Source: Novymonas esmeraldas
Taxonomy: Eukaryota; Euglenozoa; Kinetoplastea; Trypanosomatida; Trypanosomatidae
Assembly (NCBI GenBank): GCA_019188245.1
Contig: JAECZO010000093.1
Location: 59,241-123,240 of the forward strand
DNA length: 64,000 nucleotides
Reading direction: 5' to 3'
Below the pieces are notes generated by a model. The model saw only the letters and a list, made by a program, of their open reading frames with translations, ran no database searches and was not told the DNA's origin. Position 1 is the stretch's first letter. Every line of letters begins with the position of its first letter. This document shows, one piece after another, positions 16,177 to 28,522 of this stretch. The position numbers and the translations under genes were made by a program.

Positions 16177-18651
16177 ATGAGTGACGACGCGTTCATCCTC
16201 CAGGCCGATGGGCGAGAGCACATCTCTGACGTACGCTCAGTGAGCTCCACGCCGCTGAACCCGTCGCTGGTCCTGACTGCGTCGCGCGACAACACGGCAA
16301 AGCTGTCCATCATTCCGACCTCGGGAGACACCGTTGAAGAGAGTCGCACTTTTATTGGCCACAGTGCGTTTGTCAACTACGTTCTGCTGCACCCCGGCAT
16401 TGAGCTGCTCAACAACGAATCGTGCGTTGTCACGGGGTCGAATGACAAGCACGTGGTGCTCTGGGGAGTGGAGTCGTCTACTGTAGAGGCTGTATTGGAC
16501 GGTCACAGCAATGGAGCATGCTGCGGCGCGGTCATGTGCTTTGCCCCGGGCAGTGTGGCGGCGGACGTTGACGCTGCTCTTGGTGGCGACATCATCTCCG
16601 GAGACTGGGCTGGCGTGGTGATCATTTTCGACCACAAGAGTGGACGGCCGAAGCAGCTGTACGATAAGCACGCCACCGCCATCCGGGGTGTGGCGCAGCT
16701 CACCAACACCTCGACGGTGATCTCCGGCTCTGGTGACAAGACGATCCACGCGTGGGATGCGCTCACAGGCCGCACTATCCAGATTTTCTCCGGTCACAAA
16801 GATGTGGTGCAATGCGTGTGCGCCATAGATGGCACTCGCTTTGCATCGGCCGGAAACGACTGCACGGTTCGCTTGTGGAGGGTTGGCAGCGAAAGTCCCG
16901 TGCATGTGCTGGACGGTCATGACTCGCTCATCTACTCTGTGTGCTGGTCTCCATCACTCTCCGAGCTTTACACGGCCTCAGAGGATCACACAGTGCGCGT
17001 GTGGCGCTCTAGTGACGCTGCACGCAAGCCGTCCACCGTGCAAGTCATCCAGCACCCGTGCGTCGTGTGGAGTGTTGCAGCAACGTCAGACGGCAGGCTT
17101 CTCTCTGGCGGCTCGGATCACGCTGTGCGAGTGTGGACCCGCGACTACGACCACATGGCGTCCATAGAGAAGCTGGAGGCTTTGGAGATGGCTGTCTCCT
17201 CCCAGACCGTGGACGTCAAGATCGCGTCTTCGAGCGGTGCTGCCGCGGCCAGCGGCGGGCTGGACGTGGGGTCGATGCCGTACACGCACGAGATCGCGCA
17301 GCGCCGTGGCGCGCAAGAGGGTGAGCGGCTCTTTGCACGCAACGAGAAGGGCGAGGTTGAGTTGTACGTGTGGAACGCCGGCCGCTGGGAGAAGGTCGGT
17401 GTGGTAGTGGCCGGGCCAGAGGCGCAAAGCTACACAGGTGCTGCGCAGCAACAGCGCGAGCAGCACTTCCACCAGGGGCAGTCCTACGACTACCTCTTCG
17501 ACGTGAATGTGGAGGGGCGCATGCTGAAGCTGCCGTATCGGGTGGGCGACAGCGTCGTGGAGACGGCGAAACGCTTCATTCAAGACCACGCCGGCGTCGT
17601 GGCGCAGGATTCGCAGGAGGAGATCCAGAACTTCCTCATGGCCCACGTCTCGGCAGAGGACCTATCGCGCATACCCGGCCTGGAGAACAGTCACCGGGCA
17701 GCTGGCTCCGCCGGCAGCGTGCCACCCGCTGCGCCGGTGACACCGCAGGAGCCGTCATCCACCGAAGGCCCGGGCCCCATGCCCGCGTGGGAGGCACCCC
17801 TCGCCTTTGACACCTTCAATGTCGCGGCTGCTCAGGCCAAGGTGAACGCGCTGCTGCCCGGCAGCGCCGAGTTCCACCACACCGTCCAGGCGGTGTCGGA
17901 CAGCTCCAGCGACCCAGCAGCGGCGTGCGCTGCCCTCCTCCGCCTATACACAGCACTGCCGGCGGGGTCGCGTTTCCCAGCAACAGATGCGCTGCGCTAC
18001 ATGCTCGCCGCCTTCGTCGATGGCCCCACTATCGTGCTGACGGTGCTGACACAGCTGACAGCCGTCTGGGGTCCCCAGGCGCCGCTGCCGCCACAGCTGC
18101 CGACGTCGCCGGCCGAGTGGATGATCGCTCAGCGCCTCGCCTCTTGCGTTTTTGGCCGCTTGTCCCAGGCGCGCGTGGACGTGGCGGCCATGACGACCGA
18201 CGCGCAAGAGATGCTGGTGTGGCTGGCGGCGACTCTGCCATCTATGACAAAACTGATGACCAGCGACACGCCTTCGACGATGCGCACCAACTGTCGCGCC
18301 GCAACTGTAGCTCTGCTGCGGAACGTGGCGGTGGCACTCCGCTCTCCCGTCTCGAGCCTAGCGACGACACCGCAGCTGACAGGTGTGGCGGAGCGGCTGG
18401 CTCTCGCCGTCGTGCAGCAGAGTGCTGTAGTGGTTTTGATGGAGCGCAGCGACTCGCCGGCGGTGCGGGACACGCTGCGCTCGCTTCGGTCTCTCCTACT
18501 CCCCACCACCGCGCCAGCACCGGCGTGGCGCGCGGCGGTGGTGGCGTCGATGGGCAAGTCTCTGGGCTTCTCCTTGAAAGGAATCGCCACTGGCGCTCAG
18601 GTAGAGGGACAGTCGACAGCGGCGTGGCTGCTGACGGAGGCAGGGCTTTAA
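16177..18651 (+). CDS. DOA1: Doa1/Ufd3/PLAA homologue (WD40-PFU-PUL ubiquitin-binding protein)
   Basis: This 824-residue protein has the full PLAA architecture. WD40 repeats fill about residues 15-330, with clear blades such as SGSGDKTIHAWD, SAGNDCTVRLW, TASEDHTVRVW and SGGSDHAVRVW. A PFU ubiquitin-binding domain follows at about 375-490, including DYLFDVNVEG and LKLPYRVGDSVVETAKRFI. The C-terminal 280 residues fit the PUL armadillo-like domain that binds Cdc48/p97. Family members deliver ubiquitylated cargo to Cdc48 and maintain ubiquitin levels. Length is close to the usual 715-800. The ATG start follows a pyrimidine tract. The first kilobase uses more A/T third positions than the GC-rich second half. 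Confidence 0.92.
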   Translation: MSDDAFILQADGREHISDVRSVSSTPLNPSLVLTASRDNTAKLSIIPTSGDTVEESRTFIGHSAFVNYVLLHPGIELLNNESCVVTGSNDKHVVLWGVESSTVEAVLDGHSNGACCGAVMCFAPGSVAADVDAALGGDIISGDWAGVVIIFDHKSGRPKQLYDKHATAIRGVAQLTNTSTVISGSGDKTIHAWDALTGRTIQIFSGHKDVVQCVCAIDGTRFASAGNDCTVRLWRVGSESPVHVLDGHDSLIYSVCWSPSLSELYTASEDHTVRVWRSSDAARKPSTVQVIQHPCVVWSVAATSDGRLLSGGSDHAVRVWTRDYDHMASIEKLEALEMAVSSQTVDVKIASSSGAAAASGGLDVGSMPYTHEIAQRRGAQEGERLFARNEKGEVELYVWNAGRWEKVGVVVAGPEAQSYTGAAQQQREQHFHQGQSYDYLFDVNVEGRMLKLPYRVGDSVVETAKRFIQDHAGVVAQDSQEEIQNFLMAHVSAEDLSRIPGLENSHRAAGSAGSVPPAAPVTPQEPSSTEGPGPMPAWEAPLAFDTFNVAAAQAKVNALLPGSAEFHHTVQAVSDSSSDPAAACAALLRLYTALPAGSRFPATDALRYMLAAFVDGPTIVLTVLTQLTAVWGPQAPLPPQLPTSPAEWMIAQRLASCVFGRLSQARVDVAAMTTDAQEMLVWLAATLPSMTKLMTSDTPSTMRTNCRAATVALLRNVAVALRSPVSSLATTPQLTGVAERLALAVVQQSAVVVLMERSDSPAVRDTLRSLRSLLLPTTAPAPAWRAAVVASMGKSLGFSLKGIATGAQVEGQSTAAWLLTEAGL

Positions 18652-19555
18652 GATGCGTCCTGGCCAACCGTTCTCCACCGTTTCGCATCTCGTTCTAGCT
18701 GAAGTGTCCTGCGTGTGAGTGCGAGTGTGTGAGTTTGTGTGTGTGTGTGTGGGTGTGTGTGTTCTTGCTGTAGGAGGAGTGTGCTCATGTGTGTGTGTTG
18801 TTTTTTTTTTTTCTTTGTGTGTGCGTGACAAAGGACGCAGAGCCACTTTGACGGTGTCGGTGGGTGAGTCCAGACAAGAATGTGCGAGCGCCTCTCACCG
18901 CCTCGGTTGCCTCACGCCAACGACGCACGAACAACAACAACAATAAAAAAAAAAAAAAAAGACGCCGCTTGTGGGGTGTGAGGAAGTCAAAGCAGATCCT
19001 CGCGGAAGTAACGAGGTGGCATGACTCGGTTACGAGAGGGATACAGTGGCGGTAATGACCACCTCTCCACTCCACTCTCCCCAACATGCACAAATGTACA
19101 CATACATTCACACACACACACACTCGCTCCTCTCCATCTCCCACCTCTCATCTCTCTTCCGAGGTTCGCCTACAGTCGATCAGTGCGTCTCGCGGATGGG
19201 GCAGCAATCATTGAACCATCGTGTCTCCTCTGCAGTGTAGAATCCGTTCATTCTCCCGGTCTCGCTCCTCTCCTCTCCCTGTGTGCGTGTGCGTGTGTGC
19301 GTGTGTGCGTGTGTGCGTCTGTGTAGTCGGCAGCCTTAGCGTTGCTGCCTCGTCCTCTGTCCTCCGGCCTTGTGTGTGTGTGTGTGTGTGTATCGGTGTA
19401 TCTCTTTCTCTCTCTGTGTTTTTGCCTCTCTGTTCCCACGTACGCGCGCGCGTGTGTGTCTGTGTGTTTGCGTGATAGTGTGCTCTGTCTCCAAGGAGCT
19501 CCCCCCCACCACCACCACCCCACTCCTCCACTCCTCCTGTCCCCGCGCTTCGAAG
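18652..19555. other. Intergenic region
   Basis: No gene is visible. It contains TG repeats at about 18722-18770, a T-run at about 18801-18812, an A-run at 18944-18960 after CAA repeats, a CA tract at about 19107-19124, and pyrimidine-rich or TG-rich DNA up to the next start, with a C-rich tract at about 19500-19550. Confidence 0.55.
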
Positions 19556-21751
19556 ATGAGCGCCTCCGATGCAGCACTGCCGAATGGGCGCGGCCGGATC
19601 GGCGCCGGCGCGAACCTGCACCACTATCACCACCACCGCAACAACAGCCACGACGAGGACGGCTCCACCCACAGAAGTCAGAACCCGCTGCGGCTCTCGC
19701 CGGCCCACTCCCCGCGCGGTAGCGAGGGGTGTGAGAAGCCCCTCATCTGCAGCTTCTTCGCGCGTAAGCCGCTGCCGGCGTGCCTGGCACGCCACAGCAG
19801 CAGTCTCCCCACCACGCCTGCCGAGGCGGGGGGAGCCGGCGGCCGTGGCGTCAGCGACGAGACGGGTGCTGCCGCTGTGGGCGTAGGCGGCACCGTGGTG
19901 CAGCCCGCGTATCCCACCTCCATGGAGGAGCCGATAGAGTTGTTTCCGCTGACACCGTCGGTCACGGTGACGCAGCGGCACAGCAAGCGCTCCGGCCGCG
20001 TGCTGAACGAGTCAGAGACGCTGCAAGAGAAGCATGGGCAGGAGTACCGCTTTCTCGTGCCGTGGTTAGCGTACGCGATCGACAGCACGATCGCCGCGCA
20101 CGAGGCGCTGCGCCAGCTGCACGGCATCGCGGCGCATGTGTCTCCGCCGACGTCGCCGGCAGCCAACGCGCTCAATGGCGCGGCCGACGGAGAGCGGTCG
20201 CCGCGGCAGAGCGCGAATGGCAGCGTCGGGCCCGCCAACGTGGGGTCGACCAACTCCACTGCGAACGGCTACGGTGGCGGCGCGGCCGCGCCGGGTCCGC
20301 AGTCGGAGTTCAGCGCCTTCTCCACGCGCGAGGTCCCGGCGATCTCCGTCCACGACTACCTGAAGCGCGTTGTCAAGTACACCTACGTCTCCCCATCGGT
20401 GCTGGTGTGCGCCTGCTTGTACATCGACCGACTGCTCTGCATGCACCCCGGCATGCTGCTGCACCCCTACAACGTCTTCAAGTTCTTCCTCACCTCGACG
20501 CGGCTGGCCAGCAAGATCATGGACACACGCACGCTGAACAACCACGACTTCTCCGTCGTCGGCGGCGTCACAAACGACGACCTCAACGCGCTCGAGTTCC
20601 TCATGGTGGAGCTGCTGCAGAACCGCCTGTACTTCTCCCGCGAGACGTTCAACGACTACTGCCGCCCGCTGCGGATGCAGGCGGCGCACCTCAGCGACGA
20701 GGCGAGTGACTGGGGAACAGAGACGATCATGGAGACGCCGGTCGACACGCGGTCTAGCATACCCCACCAGCCCTCCCGGCCGACCCTCGCGCGCGGCAGC
20801 GGCGGCGGCGCGGGCAGCAACACCCGAAGCCGCCGCTCCAGCATCATCTCCCAGAACGAGTACAGCATGTCCACCGCGTCGCAGAGTGGGGTGTCGCCGC
20901 TGCGGTCGGCGTCGCGGCCGGCCTTTCCACCAAGCGCCTCCACGGCACGCTCCATCTCGGTGGACACCGAGTCGCTCGGCCCAGCCCGTGCGCCGGCGTC
21001 GCGCACCGGCTCCGGGTCCACCTCAGGGCGGCGCCAGCCGCTGGGCACAGGGTACTCGCCAGCACTACCGCAGGTGCCACACGCGACCGCGAACAGCGGC
21101 TCGTCACCGTCGCTGGGCGTCATCGGTGCGCACTCAGCGCGTGGCAGCGCGGCGGCGTTGAGGACCTCCGGGGGCGAGGAGATGGTGCGCACAGCAGTGA
21201 CGGTGTCGCACGCGAACGGGCTCTCCCAGAACGGCGCCGGTGCGTGGGCGGGGCAGACTCCACCAGGCCCAGCGACGGTGCCGGCCGTGGTGGAGGACCG
21301 CGCACGGAGCATCCCGCTCTCGGCACCGCGCGGCAGCGGCGGCAGCGTAGGAGGTGCGGCCGCCTCGTGGGACGCCACGGGTCGGCCGATCCGCGCACTG
21401 GCGTCGAGCACCACCGGCACATCGGCCGGCGGCTTCGGCACCGCAGCGCTCAACAACTGTCGTGGTGGCAGCAGCTCGCCAAGCGCGAGCACCGCGCCGG
21501 CGCTCAACGGGACCGCGGGGAGCAGCAGCCAAGGCATGACTGCGAGTGCGGAGGAGTTCGGGTCTGGGTCGGCGGTCATGTGTCACGGCGACCGCACGCC
21601 GACGCGGCGGCCCTTCGCATACACAGCACGCGAAGGGGTGGCACTTCCACCGGTGGCGCGGAGCGGGCGGCGCGAGCGGTCGGCCAGCATGTTAGGGATC
21701 GCCGTCTCAGCACAACGCGTTCCGCCCCCACCGGAGCAGCCACGTGCGTAA
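19556..21751 (+). CDS. PHO80-type (P/U-type) cyclin with long disordered C-terminal tail
   Basis: This 731-residue protein starts at the ATG at 19556 (MSASDAALPNGRG). The cyclin core spans about residues 160-375. It has the PHO80 signature VPAISVHDYLKRVVKY near 260, then VSPSVLVCACLYIDRLL, FKFFLTSTRLASKIMD, and NALEFLMVELLQNRLYFS. PHO80-family cyclins activate CDKs; in kinetoplastids this group includes G1 cyclins. The N-terminal 155 residues and the C-terminal 350 residues are Ser/Gly/Ala/Pro-rich and probably disordered, so the protein is far longer than typical PHO80 cyclins of about 200-300 residues. A second PHO80-type cyclin follows after 6.8 kb. The TAA stop runs straight into a poly-A stretch. 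Confidence 0.88.
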   Translation: MSASDAALPNGRGRIGAGANLHHYHHHRNNSHDEDGSTHRSQNPLRLSPAHSPRGSEGCEKPLICSFFARKPLPACLARHSSSLPTTPAEAGGAGGRGVSDETGAAAVGVGGTVVQPAYPTSMEEPIELFPLTPSVTVTQRHSKRSGRVLNESETLQEKHGQEYRFLVPWLAYAIDSTIAAHEALRQLHGIAAHVSPPTSPAANALNGAADGERSPRQSANGSVGPANVGSTNSTANGYGGGAAAPGPQSEFSAFSTREVPAISVHDYLKRVVKYTYVSPSVLVCACLYIDRLLCMHPGMLLHPYNVFKFFLTSTRLASKIMDTRTLNNHDFSVVGGVTNDDLNALEFLMVELLQNRLYFSRETFNDYCRPLRMQAAHLSDEASDWGTETIMETPVDTRSSIPHQPSRPTLARGSGGGAGSNTRSRRSSIISQNEYSMSTASQSGVSPLRSASRPAFPPSASTARSISVDTESLGPARAPASRTGSGSTSGRRQPLGTGYSPALPQVPHATANSGSSPSLGVIGAHSARGSAAALRTSGGEEMVRTAVTVSHANGLSQNGAGAWAGQTPPGPATVPAVVEDRARSIPLSAPRGSGGSVGGAAASWDATGRPIRALASSTTGTSAGGFGTAALNNCRGGSSSPSASTAPALNGTAGSSSQGMTASAEEFGSGSAVMCHGDRTPTRRPFAYTAREGVALPPVARSGRRERSASMLGIAVSAQRVPPPPEQPRA

Positions 21752-21843
21752 AAAAAAAAAAGAAGAGGGGGATGGGGATGAAGGGCGGAAGAGAAGGGCG
21801 ATGGCGGCCTCACCACGATGTTCTCTAGCAGAGTCTCTCCTGT

Positions 21844-21847
<4 letters not shown>

Positions 21848-21878
<31 letters not shown>
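21848..21878. repeat. (GT)n dinucleotide repeat
   Basis: A perfect alternating GT tract about 100 bases downstream of the first cyclin stop codon. Confidence 0.95.
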
Positions 21879-21879
<1 letters not shown>

Positions 21880-24738
21880 TGGCAGGCCAGACCTGTTGAA
21901 CAGATGGTGATGCTCCCTCCCCAACTCCACAGCTTCTCTCTCTCTCCCCCCCCCCCCCCCACCCTCCGAGCACCTCCACATTCTTCGTGCACCTCCATCC
22001 GTCTGCCACGAGGGTTTGTGCCTGTGTGCTAGCTCCCTTTCTTCTTCTTTTTTTTCTTTCATTCTCACTGACTTGCTCTTCCTTTCCGTTTTCTTGCTTC
22101 GGACCGTTTCCCTTGCGCAGGCGCATGTGATGTCGTGTGTGCGTGTGTGTGTGAGGTTTGTGTACAGCCACCATTTCTCACCGCCATCACTACCCCTCAG
22201 CGTGCACGCGTTCTATGGTGATGTCTTTGTCTTGTTGATGCTGTTGCTGATCGTGCATATGGCTCAGATTGGATGAATGTCTGTGGGTGTGTGTCTGTGT
22301 GTCTGTCTGTGTGATTTTCTTTCTTGTTTTTTTTTTCTTTTACGTTCATGGCACGATGCCATCGATTTTCTGTTGTTTTTTTTTTTTTTGTGTGTGTTTG
22401 TGTTGCTGTTTTGACTCTTCGTTCGTTTTTTTTTTCTTCTTCTTCTTCTTTTGCGCCTTCGTCTCTCCTCCTCTCTTTCTCTCTCTGTTCATTGAAGCAT
22501 CACTTCTCGGCTTGCTGAGCAACACACTGCTTGTGTGCACGTATATGTGTGTGTGTATGTGTGCTTCTGTGTGCCTGTGTATCTGTGTGTGTGTGTGTGT
22601 GTGTATGTATGTGTGAGGGGGAGGGAACTAAGCGCCGATCTCTCCCTTCTCTGCGAGACGTATGCCTCACACTCTTCATATTGAGCGTCCTTTGATGAGC
22701 AGGACACGCGCACACACACACAGACACCCTCTCACACGCCCACACACACACAGAGCGATACACACCTGTGCGCTCGCAATCGACTGCACTCGAGCGCCGT
22801 CAGCGATTTGTCAAAACACGAGTAGGATCGGAGGAGCGAGGGGAGGGCGGGTGGAGTGCGCGCGACGTACCCTGCTCCACCTTCTCTCGTCTTGAACTCG
22901 CGCGACATCGTGTTGTACCATCGCTGCTGATACTGTCGTCCCTGTGCTGCTCTTCCCCCCCCCCCTCACCACCACCACCACCCTGGCGCGAGCCACCGTT
23001 CATACCGTCATCTGGTGTCATCGAAGCGAGTGAACACGCGCTCCGCAGGAACTCGCTGGGGAGTATCTTCTCTTTTACTTGTTTTTTTTCTGTTACACAT
23101 CGCGTACCTCTGCCATCTCCCGCGTCTGCGATTCCTCAACTTGCTCATCTTCATCCGCCCTCCTCTCTCTCTCTCCCTTCCACAGGCTACGGACTCCGCC
23201 GCGTGTCATGAGCTGATGGTGAGGGCAGAGGAAGGGGGCGGGGCGGCGAAGATGAGGCAGGTGAGGTCGAGACGCCTTCACCTCGGGCGAGGGGCGGAGA
23301 TGAGAGGAGAACAGAGGGAGAGCAGCGCAGCCCCGTGCATGTCTCCGTGGACACATACTTGCGTGCGTGCGTGTGTGTGTATGTGTGTGGGTGAGTGTAG
23401 AATGTGCTACGGTTATGCCGACGCCATCGTCCGTCTCCTCCTCCTTCTCCTTTCACCCTCCTACACTCCTCAGCACACGAGCTTCCTCTTCTTTTTTTTT
23501 TTCAGATTTCTGGCGTCACTACTCTCACGCGCGCGCGCGTGTGTGTATCTGATGTTTCTCTTCCTGTTTTGTATGATGGGTCTCGTGTCGCTCCGGTGTT
23601 CAAGCTCCTCCCCCCCCCCCCCGCGTCCTTCACATTATGATTGCTGTGACACCTGTCCTGAAGTGCCGCCCACTCACCGCCCTCTACTCCTCCTCCTCCT
23701 CCCCTCCTCTCCCTCAATGTTTGTGCACGTTGTCGTCTTTTCATGTTTGGCTCTATTTCGCTCTCTCGGTACGTCTCGGACGTGCGCCTTTGCCTTCCTC
23801 TTTTTTTTTTTTTTTTTTTTTTAGTGTGTGTGCGTGTGTGTATATGTGTGTGTCTACTTGAAGAAGAGGAGGTGAAGAGAGATGGTGATGGATCCAACGT
23901 CTTCGGCAACGAGCATGGCACCTGTCTGACGTTCAGTACTGTGCTTCCTCTCACCGAGCCTCCTTGCATCCCACCTGTGCGCGCACACACACACACACAC
24001 ATGCAGATCGGTGCCGTCTCTCTCGTTCTGCTTCTTTTCCTTGATTGCCGTTGATGAACGATGGCGTCGGTGATCATCCTCGCCCGACGCGATCGCGCTC
24101 TCGTCCGCACTGGCTTTCGTCCCCTTCTGCATCTGTTTTCTTTTTGGTTTTTTTCTTCTATTTGCGCTCCACGTCCGTGACAGAGACTTCTTTTTTTTTC
24201 TTTTTTTTGTTGTTATTATTATTGTTGCTGTTGCTGTTGTTGTTGTCGTTGTGTGTGTGTGTGTGTGCCTGTCGAACCGCGGCTTTCGCGTTCTCGCCTC
24301 GCCTCTCTGTTTTTTTTTTTTTTTTCGTTGTTGTTGTTTTGTTTTTTCTTTTCTTCGTTGTGAGCCGTCACCCCCCGCCGCCTCTCATCACACGCGCTCC
24401 TCCTCTTCTTTTCCCATTCTCCCGCCTCCTCCTCCTCTTCGCCCTCCCATGAGCGCGCACGCCTCTGTGTGTCCACGCCACCGCCACCCGCCCCGCCCCT
24501 CGCACAGTTGTGCAGGCGGATCACCGCCGCGCAGCCACTCGGTGGTGGACTCCTTTCCTCTTGCCCGTGACACCCACGAGTCAGCGCTCGATGGTTCACG
24601 CACCTTCACCTCTCTTTCCCCTCCCTTGTCTCTTCTTCTTCCCTCCTCCTCCTTCTTTTTTTTTTTTTTTCTTCCCTCACCATCATCAGCCGGTGGAGAG
24701 AGGGCGGTGTACGCCTCGTACGCAGTCAGCGTCCCTTC

Positions 24739-24770
<32 letters not shown>

Positions 24771-26912
24771 GTCCTCCCTCGCCACCTGTGTTCATCGTAT
24801 CTTCATGCTGGTTGTCGCTGAGTGATCTTTCAATGCCCACGCAGTGTGTGTGTGTGTGTATTTTTGTGCCTTTGTCTCTGTCTGTGTCTCTGTCTGTGTC
24901 TCTGTCTGTGTATGTGTGTGTGTGTATGTTTGCTTCAGAAGCGTCTTCTTACCCCCGGTGTGCCTCTCTCTCCTCTCTCTCTCTCTTGTCATACCTTTCT
25001 CGTCCACCCCCGTCATCCACGCCAGACGTCATCTCCGTCGCCACTGCGCGTCTTGTGCACAACACGCGACGTCCACACACACCTCTCCTCTCCTCTCCTC
25101 TCTCCCATGTGGAAGGTCTGCCGCCGCCGTTTGGACTCGCGATGACTACCTGCGTCTCTCTCTCTCGTTGTGCGCTGGTGCATTTTTTTTTTTTTTTTGT
25201 GTGTGTGTGTGTGATAGTGTGTTCGACTTTTGTTTGTTCTTTTCTCCAGTGCTTTGATTCTGCTTTAACTTGCCTCAACGTCGACGAGGGCGCCGGCTGC
25301 GCCTCCATTGTGTTTGTGTTCTGTCTGTGCTTCAGCCTGCTGGCTGACGTGCGTGTGTGTGAAGGTGGGGAGAGTGGGGGAAGGGGGGGGGAGGGCGAGG
25401 GCGGGACACAAAAAGCGGTGGGGGAGGCGGAGGCGACTGACGGCCACCGTGGATGGTGGCGGCATCCCTCACTTCTTCTCCCCTCCCTCCCTCCTCTTCC
25501 TCCTCCCAATGACTCTCGCCCTTTTCCTTCTTTAACGTTTACTTGCCTTGTTGCCTGGCACTTTGTTTTTTTTTTTTGTTCTTCGTCTGCATCGTTTCGT
25601 CTCATCCCGTTCCATCGGCCACACCCTCGTGGTCACCTGCGTGTGTGTGTGTGTGTGTGTGTGTGTGAAGTGGAGGGATGAGGTGCTCGTGGTGACTCTC
25701 GCCGCTGTGCAAGTGCAGGAGTGTGGCAGCAACAACAAAATACACACGTACATGCACACACGCACGCACACACACCTTTACACGTGTGAGAGTCGCAGTC
25801 GGACTGCGAGATACCGCCCTCCTCCTCTCCATTCCTCCTCGTCACCTGTCTTCTCGATTCACACCCGTAGAGGAGCGATAAGCAGCAACAAGCACACGCG
25901 TCCTGTAGAGGTAGAGAGAGAACAACGCCAGCAGCGATCCACGGTGTAGTGGTTGTCAATACGACACGTAGCGTGGTGGAGGCGGAAGAGGGGGGAGGGG
26001 GGGAAATGAGAAGGCAGCATCGTGTCGCGGTGGATGGCGCAGCGGTGGACATTCTCTCTCTCTCCCTCCCTCTCCCTCTCTGTGTTTCTGTGCACCGCAC
26101 CACCACGCACTCCGCACCATCGCCGCTCTGGTGTTTCCCCGCCTTCTTTTGTTTGTGTATTTGTGTATGTGTGTGTGTTTCCTTGCTCCCTCATTCACCA
26201 ACAACAACAACAAAAAAAAAAGAGCTTTCCCACTGCGCACATGTGTGTGTGTGTGTGTGTACATATAAATATATATGTGCTTCTCTTGCGATGTCTTCGA
26301 CTGATGTTCTCGTTTCGTTGTCGATGAGTCCTCCTCACGCACGTGTCCCTCTCCCCATCTCCCTTCGGCCTCTTGTGTGCGAGCCGTCTTGAGTGTATGT
26401 CGCTTTCCTTTTCGCAAGTCTGTGTCTGTGTGTGAGTGTGTGTGTCTGTGTCTGCTCTTCTTCGTGTGCTGCTTCTCCACTTTTTTTTTTTTTTTCTTTC
26501 CGTGTTGCTTCTCTCTTTGTACCTCCGCGTGTGTGCGTGTCTGTGTCTGCGTCTGCGTCTGTCTGTCTGCCTGTCTGTCTGTCGGTCCTTCTCCTCTTCC
26601 TCCTCTTCTTCCTGGTGGCGTGACGCAAAGGTGCTCACACATGCTACTGCTCTGTCTGCCTGTCTGTGTGATGGCTGCTGGTGCTGATGTCGTCGTGCCG
26701 TCGCTTGGAGTGAGGCGAGTGTGCGTACGCCCCTCCTTCCTCGCTCGCTCTTCCTCTTCTCTCGCCCACACACCTCCGCAACGGTGTCTCCTCCTCTAGA
26801 GAGTTGTGCCCCCCCCCCCCTCCCTTGCCTCCCTCCTTGTCTCTGCAACCCAGCTCTATCAGCGTTTCCATTGTCCTGCCCACACAGAAAGACACACACA
26901 CACACGCGTGTT

Positions 26913-26953
<41 letters not shown>

Positions 26954-27671
26954 GTGGATGATGGAGTGGCGGCCTCATCAGTGACTTCACGCTGGATGCG
27001 GCGGTGTGAGAAAGACAGTGGTGGTGTCGGTGGACAGAGACTGGCATGCGAGCATCCGTAATGTGTAGTTGTGGTGGCGGTGGTAAGTTTGTTTGTGTGT
27101 TTCGTCTGTGTGTGTGTGTGTGTGTGTGTGTAGCAACACTTGCCGGAGTGTGTCTGTGCGCGCGTGTGCATGTGTGTGTTTCTGTGATGAAGTCTATCAA
27201 ACAGAAATACAACAACAAAAAAAAAAAAAAAACAGAAGAGAACAGCGGCAACACCCAACAGAAAGGAAAGGAATATGCGAACTGTGCGCAATCCGTGTGT
27301 GCACGAGTGTGGGTATGTGTGCGCGGTACCGCGCCGCAACGCAGCGGGGGATGCAGCGCTCGAGAGACCAGAGCCTCCCATTGTCTAGAGTAGACTCCGG
27401 CGTGGCTGTTGGTTTTTTTTTTTTTTTTTGTGTGTGTGTGTGGATCAGTATCCGTGCGCAGCGCCGCATGCTGTCAACCACGGCGTTTGATTTGGACGAG
27501 TCGATGCAGCATTGACAGCGGCGGCCCTCCCTCCACTCACCCACCCACCCAGCAGGTCCGCAATCTGTCTCTCTCTCCCTCCCTCCCTCTCTCTCTCTCT
27601 CTTGACCTTGCGGCTGCCTTGCCTTCTCATACATTCACACCGACACACACACACACACACACATACACACA

Positions 27672-27702
<31 letters not shown>

Positions 27703-28479
27703 TACTCCTGTGCGTTACCCTCCCTCTCTCTGTACCTCCTCCTCCTTGGATGCAGCTGTACGCTGGGGTGAGTTCCACCGCCACCATCGCCGCTGCTGCC
27801 TCCTCGACAGCCACGGTCGTCACCGCAGTCCCATTGTCGCATCGATCTCTTGGGCTCTGTCTGCGTGTGTGTATGAACGAGTGAGTGAGTGTGTGTGTGT
27901 GTTCCTTGTGTTGTTGTTCTTGTACTGTCTCCGCTCATCTCAGTGCACCTCCGCTTGTCCGTGCCGACAGCTTCGACTGCCTTGCCCTCGTCCTCCGCCT
28001 CCTCTCCCTCAACACACACACACGCAGGCGCAAGCGCGCGTAAGCACATCGTTGTCTACTGCTTTCTCTTTCCTCGTGTGTTTGTGTGTGTGTGTTTGTT
28101 TCACCGCTGACTCTCGCCGCTGTCGCCGCACGCTTCTGGAGAGGTTGGTGCTGGCGCTGCACACGGGGTGTGTCACTGTTGCTGACGCTACGGGTGCGTG
28201 TTGCCTCGACTTGGTTGTTTGTGGTGGTATCTGTCGTGTGAAGAGTGAGAGAGCGAGTCTGCCTGAGTGTTTGTGTGTTTTGTGCGCAGTTCCTATTGCT
28301 GCTGGTACAGCCCATCTCCACATTGCTTCCTCTCCTTCGACAGCCGCTTGTACGCTTCCTTCTCACCCACCGTGTTGCACTCCTTCTCCCTCTCTTTCTC
28401 TCTCTCTCTGCGTGTGTTCTCTCTGTACCCTTCACCCTGTCTCTGTCTCTGCACCTCTGTGAGCGCGTGTGAGTGTGTG

Positions 28480-28482
<3 letters not shown>

Positions 28483-28517
<35 letters not shown>
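28483..28517. repeat. (GT)n dinucleotide repeat
   Basis: A perfect alternating GT tract about 50 bases upstream of the second cyclin start, probably in its 5' UTR or next to its splice acceptor. Confidence 0.95.

Positions 28518-28522
<5 letters not shown>

Noticed and set aside
24251-25681. 476-codon open frame on + strand in the cyclin gap
   Set aside because: It translates to Cys-Val, Phe-Phe, Ser-Ser and Pro-rich strings from TG, T and T/C repeats, with no domain and no balanced composition.
26644-27381. 245-codon open frame on - strand
   Set aside because: The product is Thr-His repeats from CA arrays read on the opposite strand, plus Arg/Ser-rich noise.
27512-28462. 316-codon open frame on + strand just before the second cyclin
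   Set aside because: Low-complexity Ser/Leu/Cys/Thr-His translation of repeats; it lacks a start context or any conserved-looking segment.
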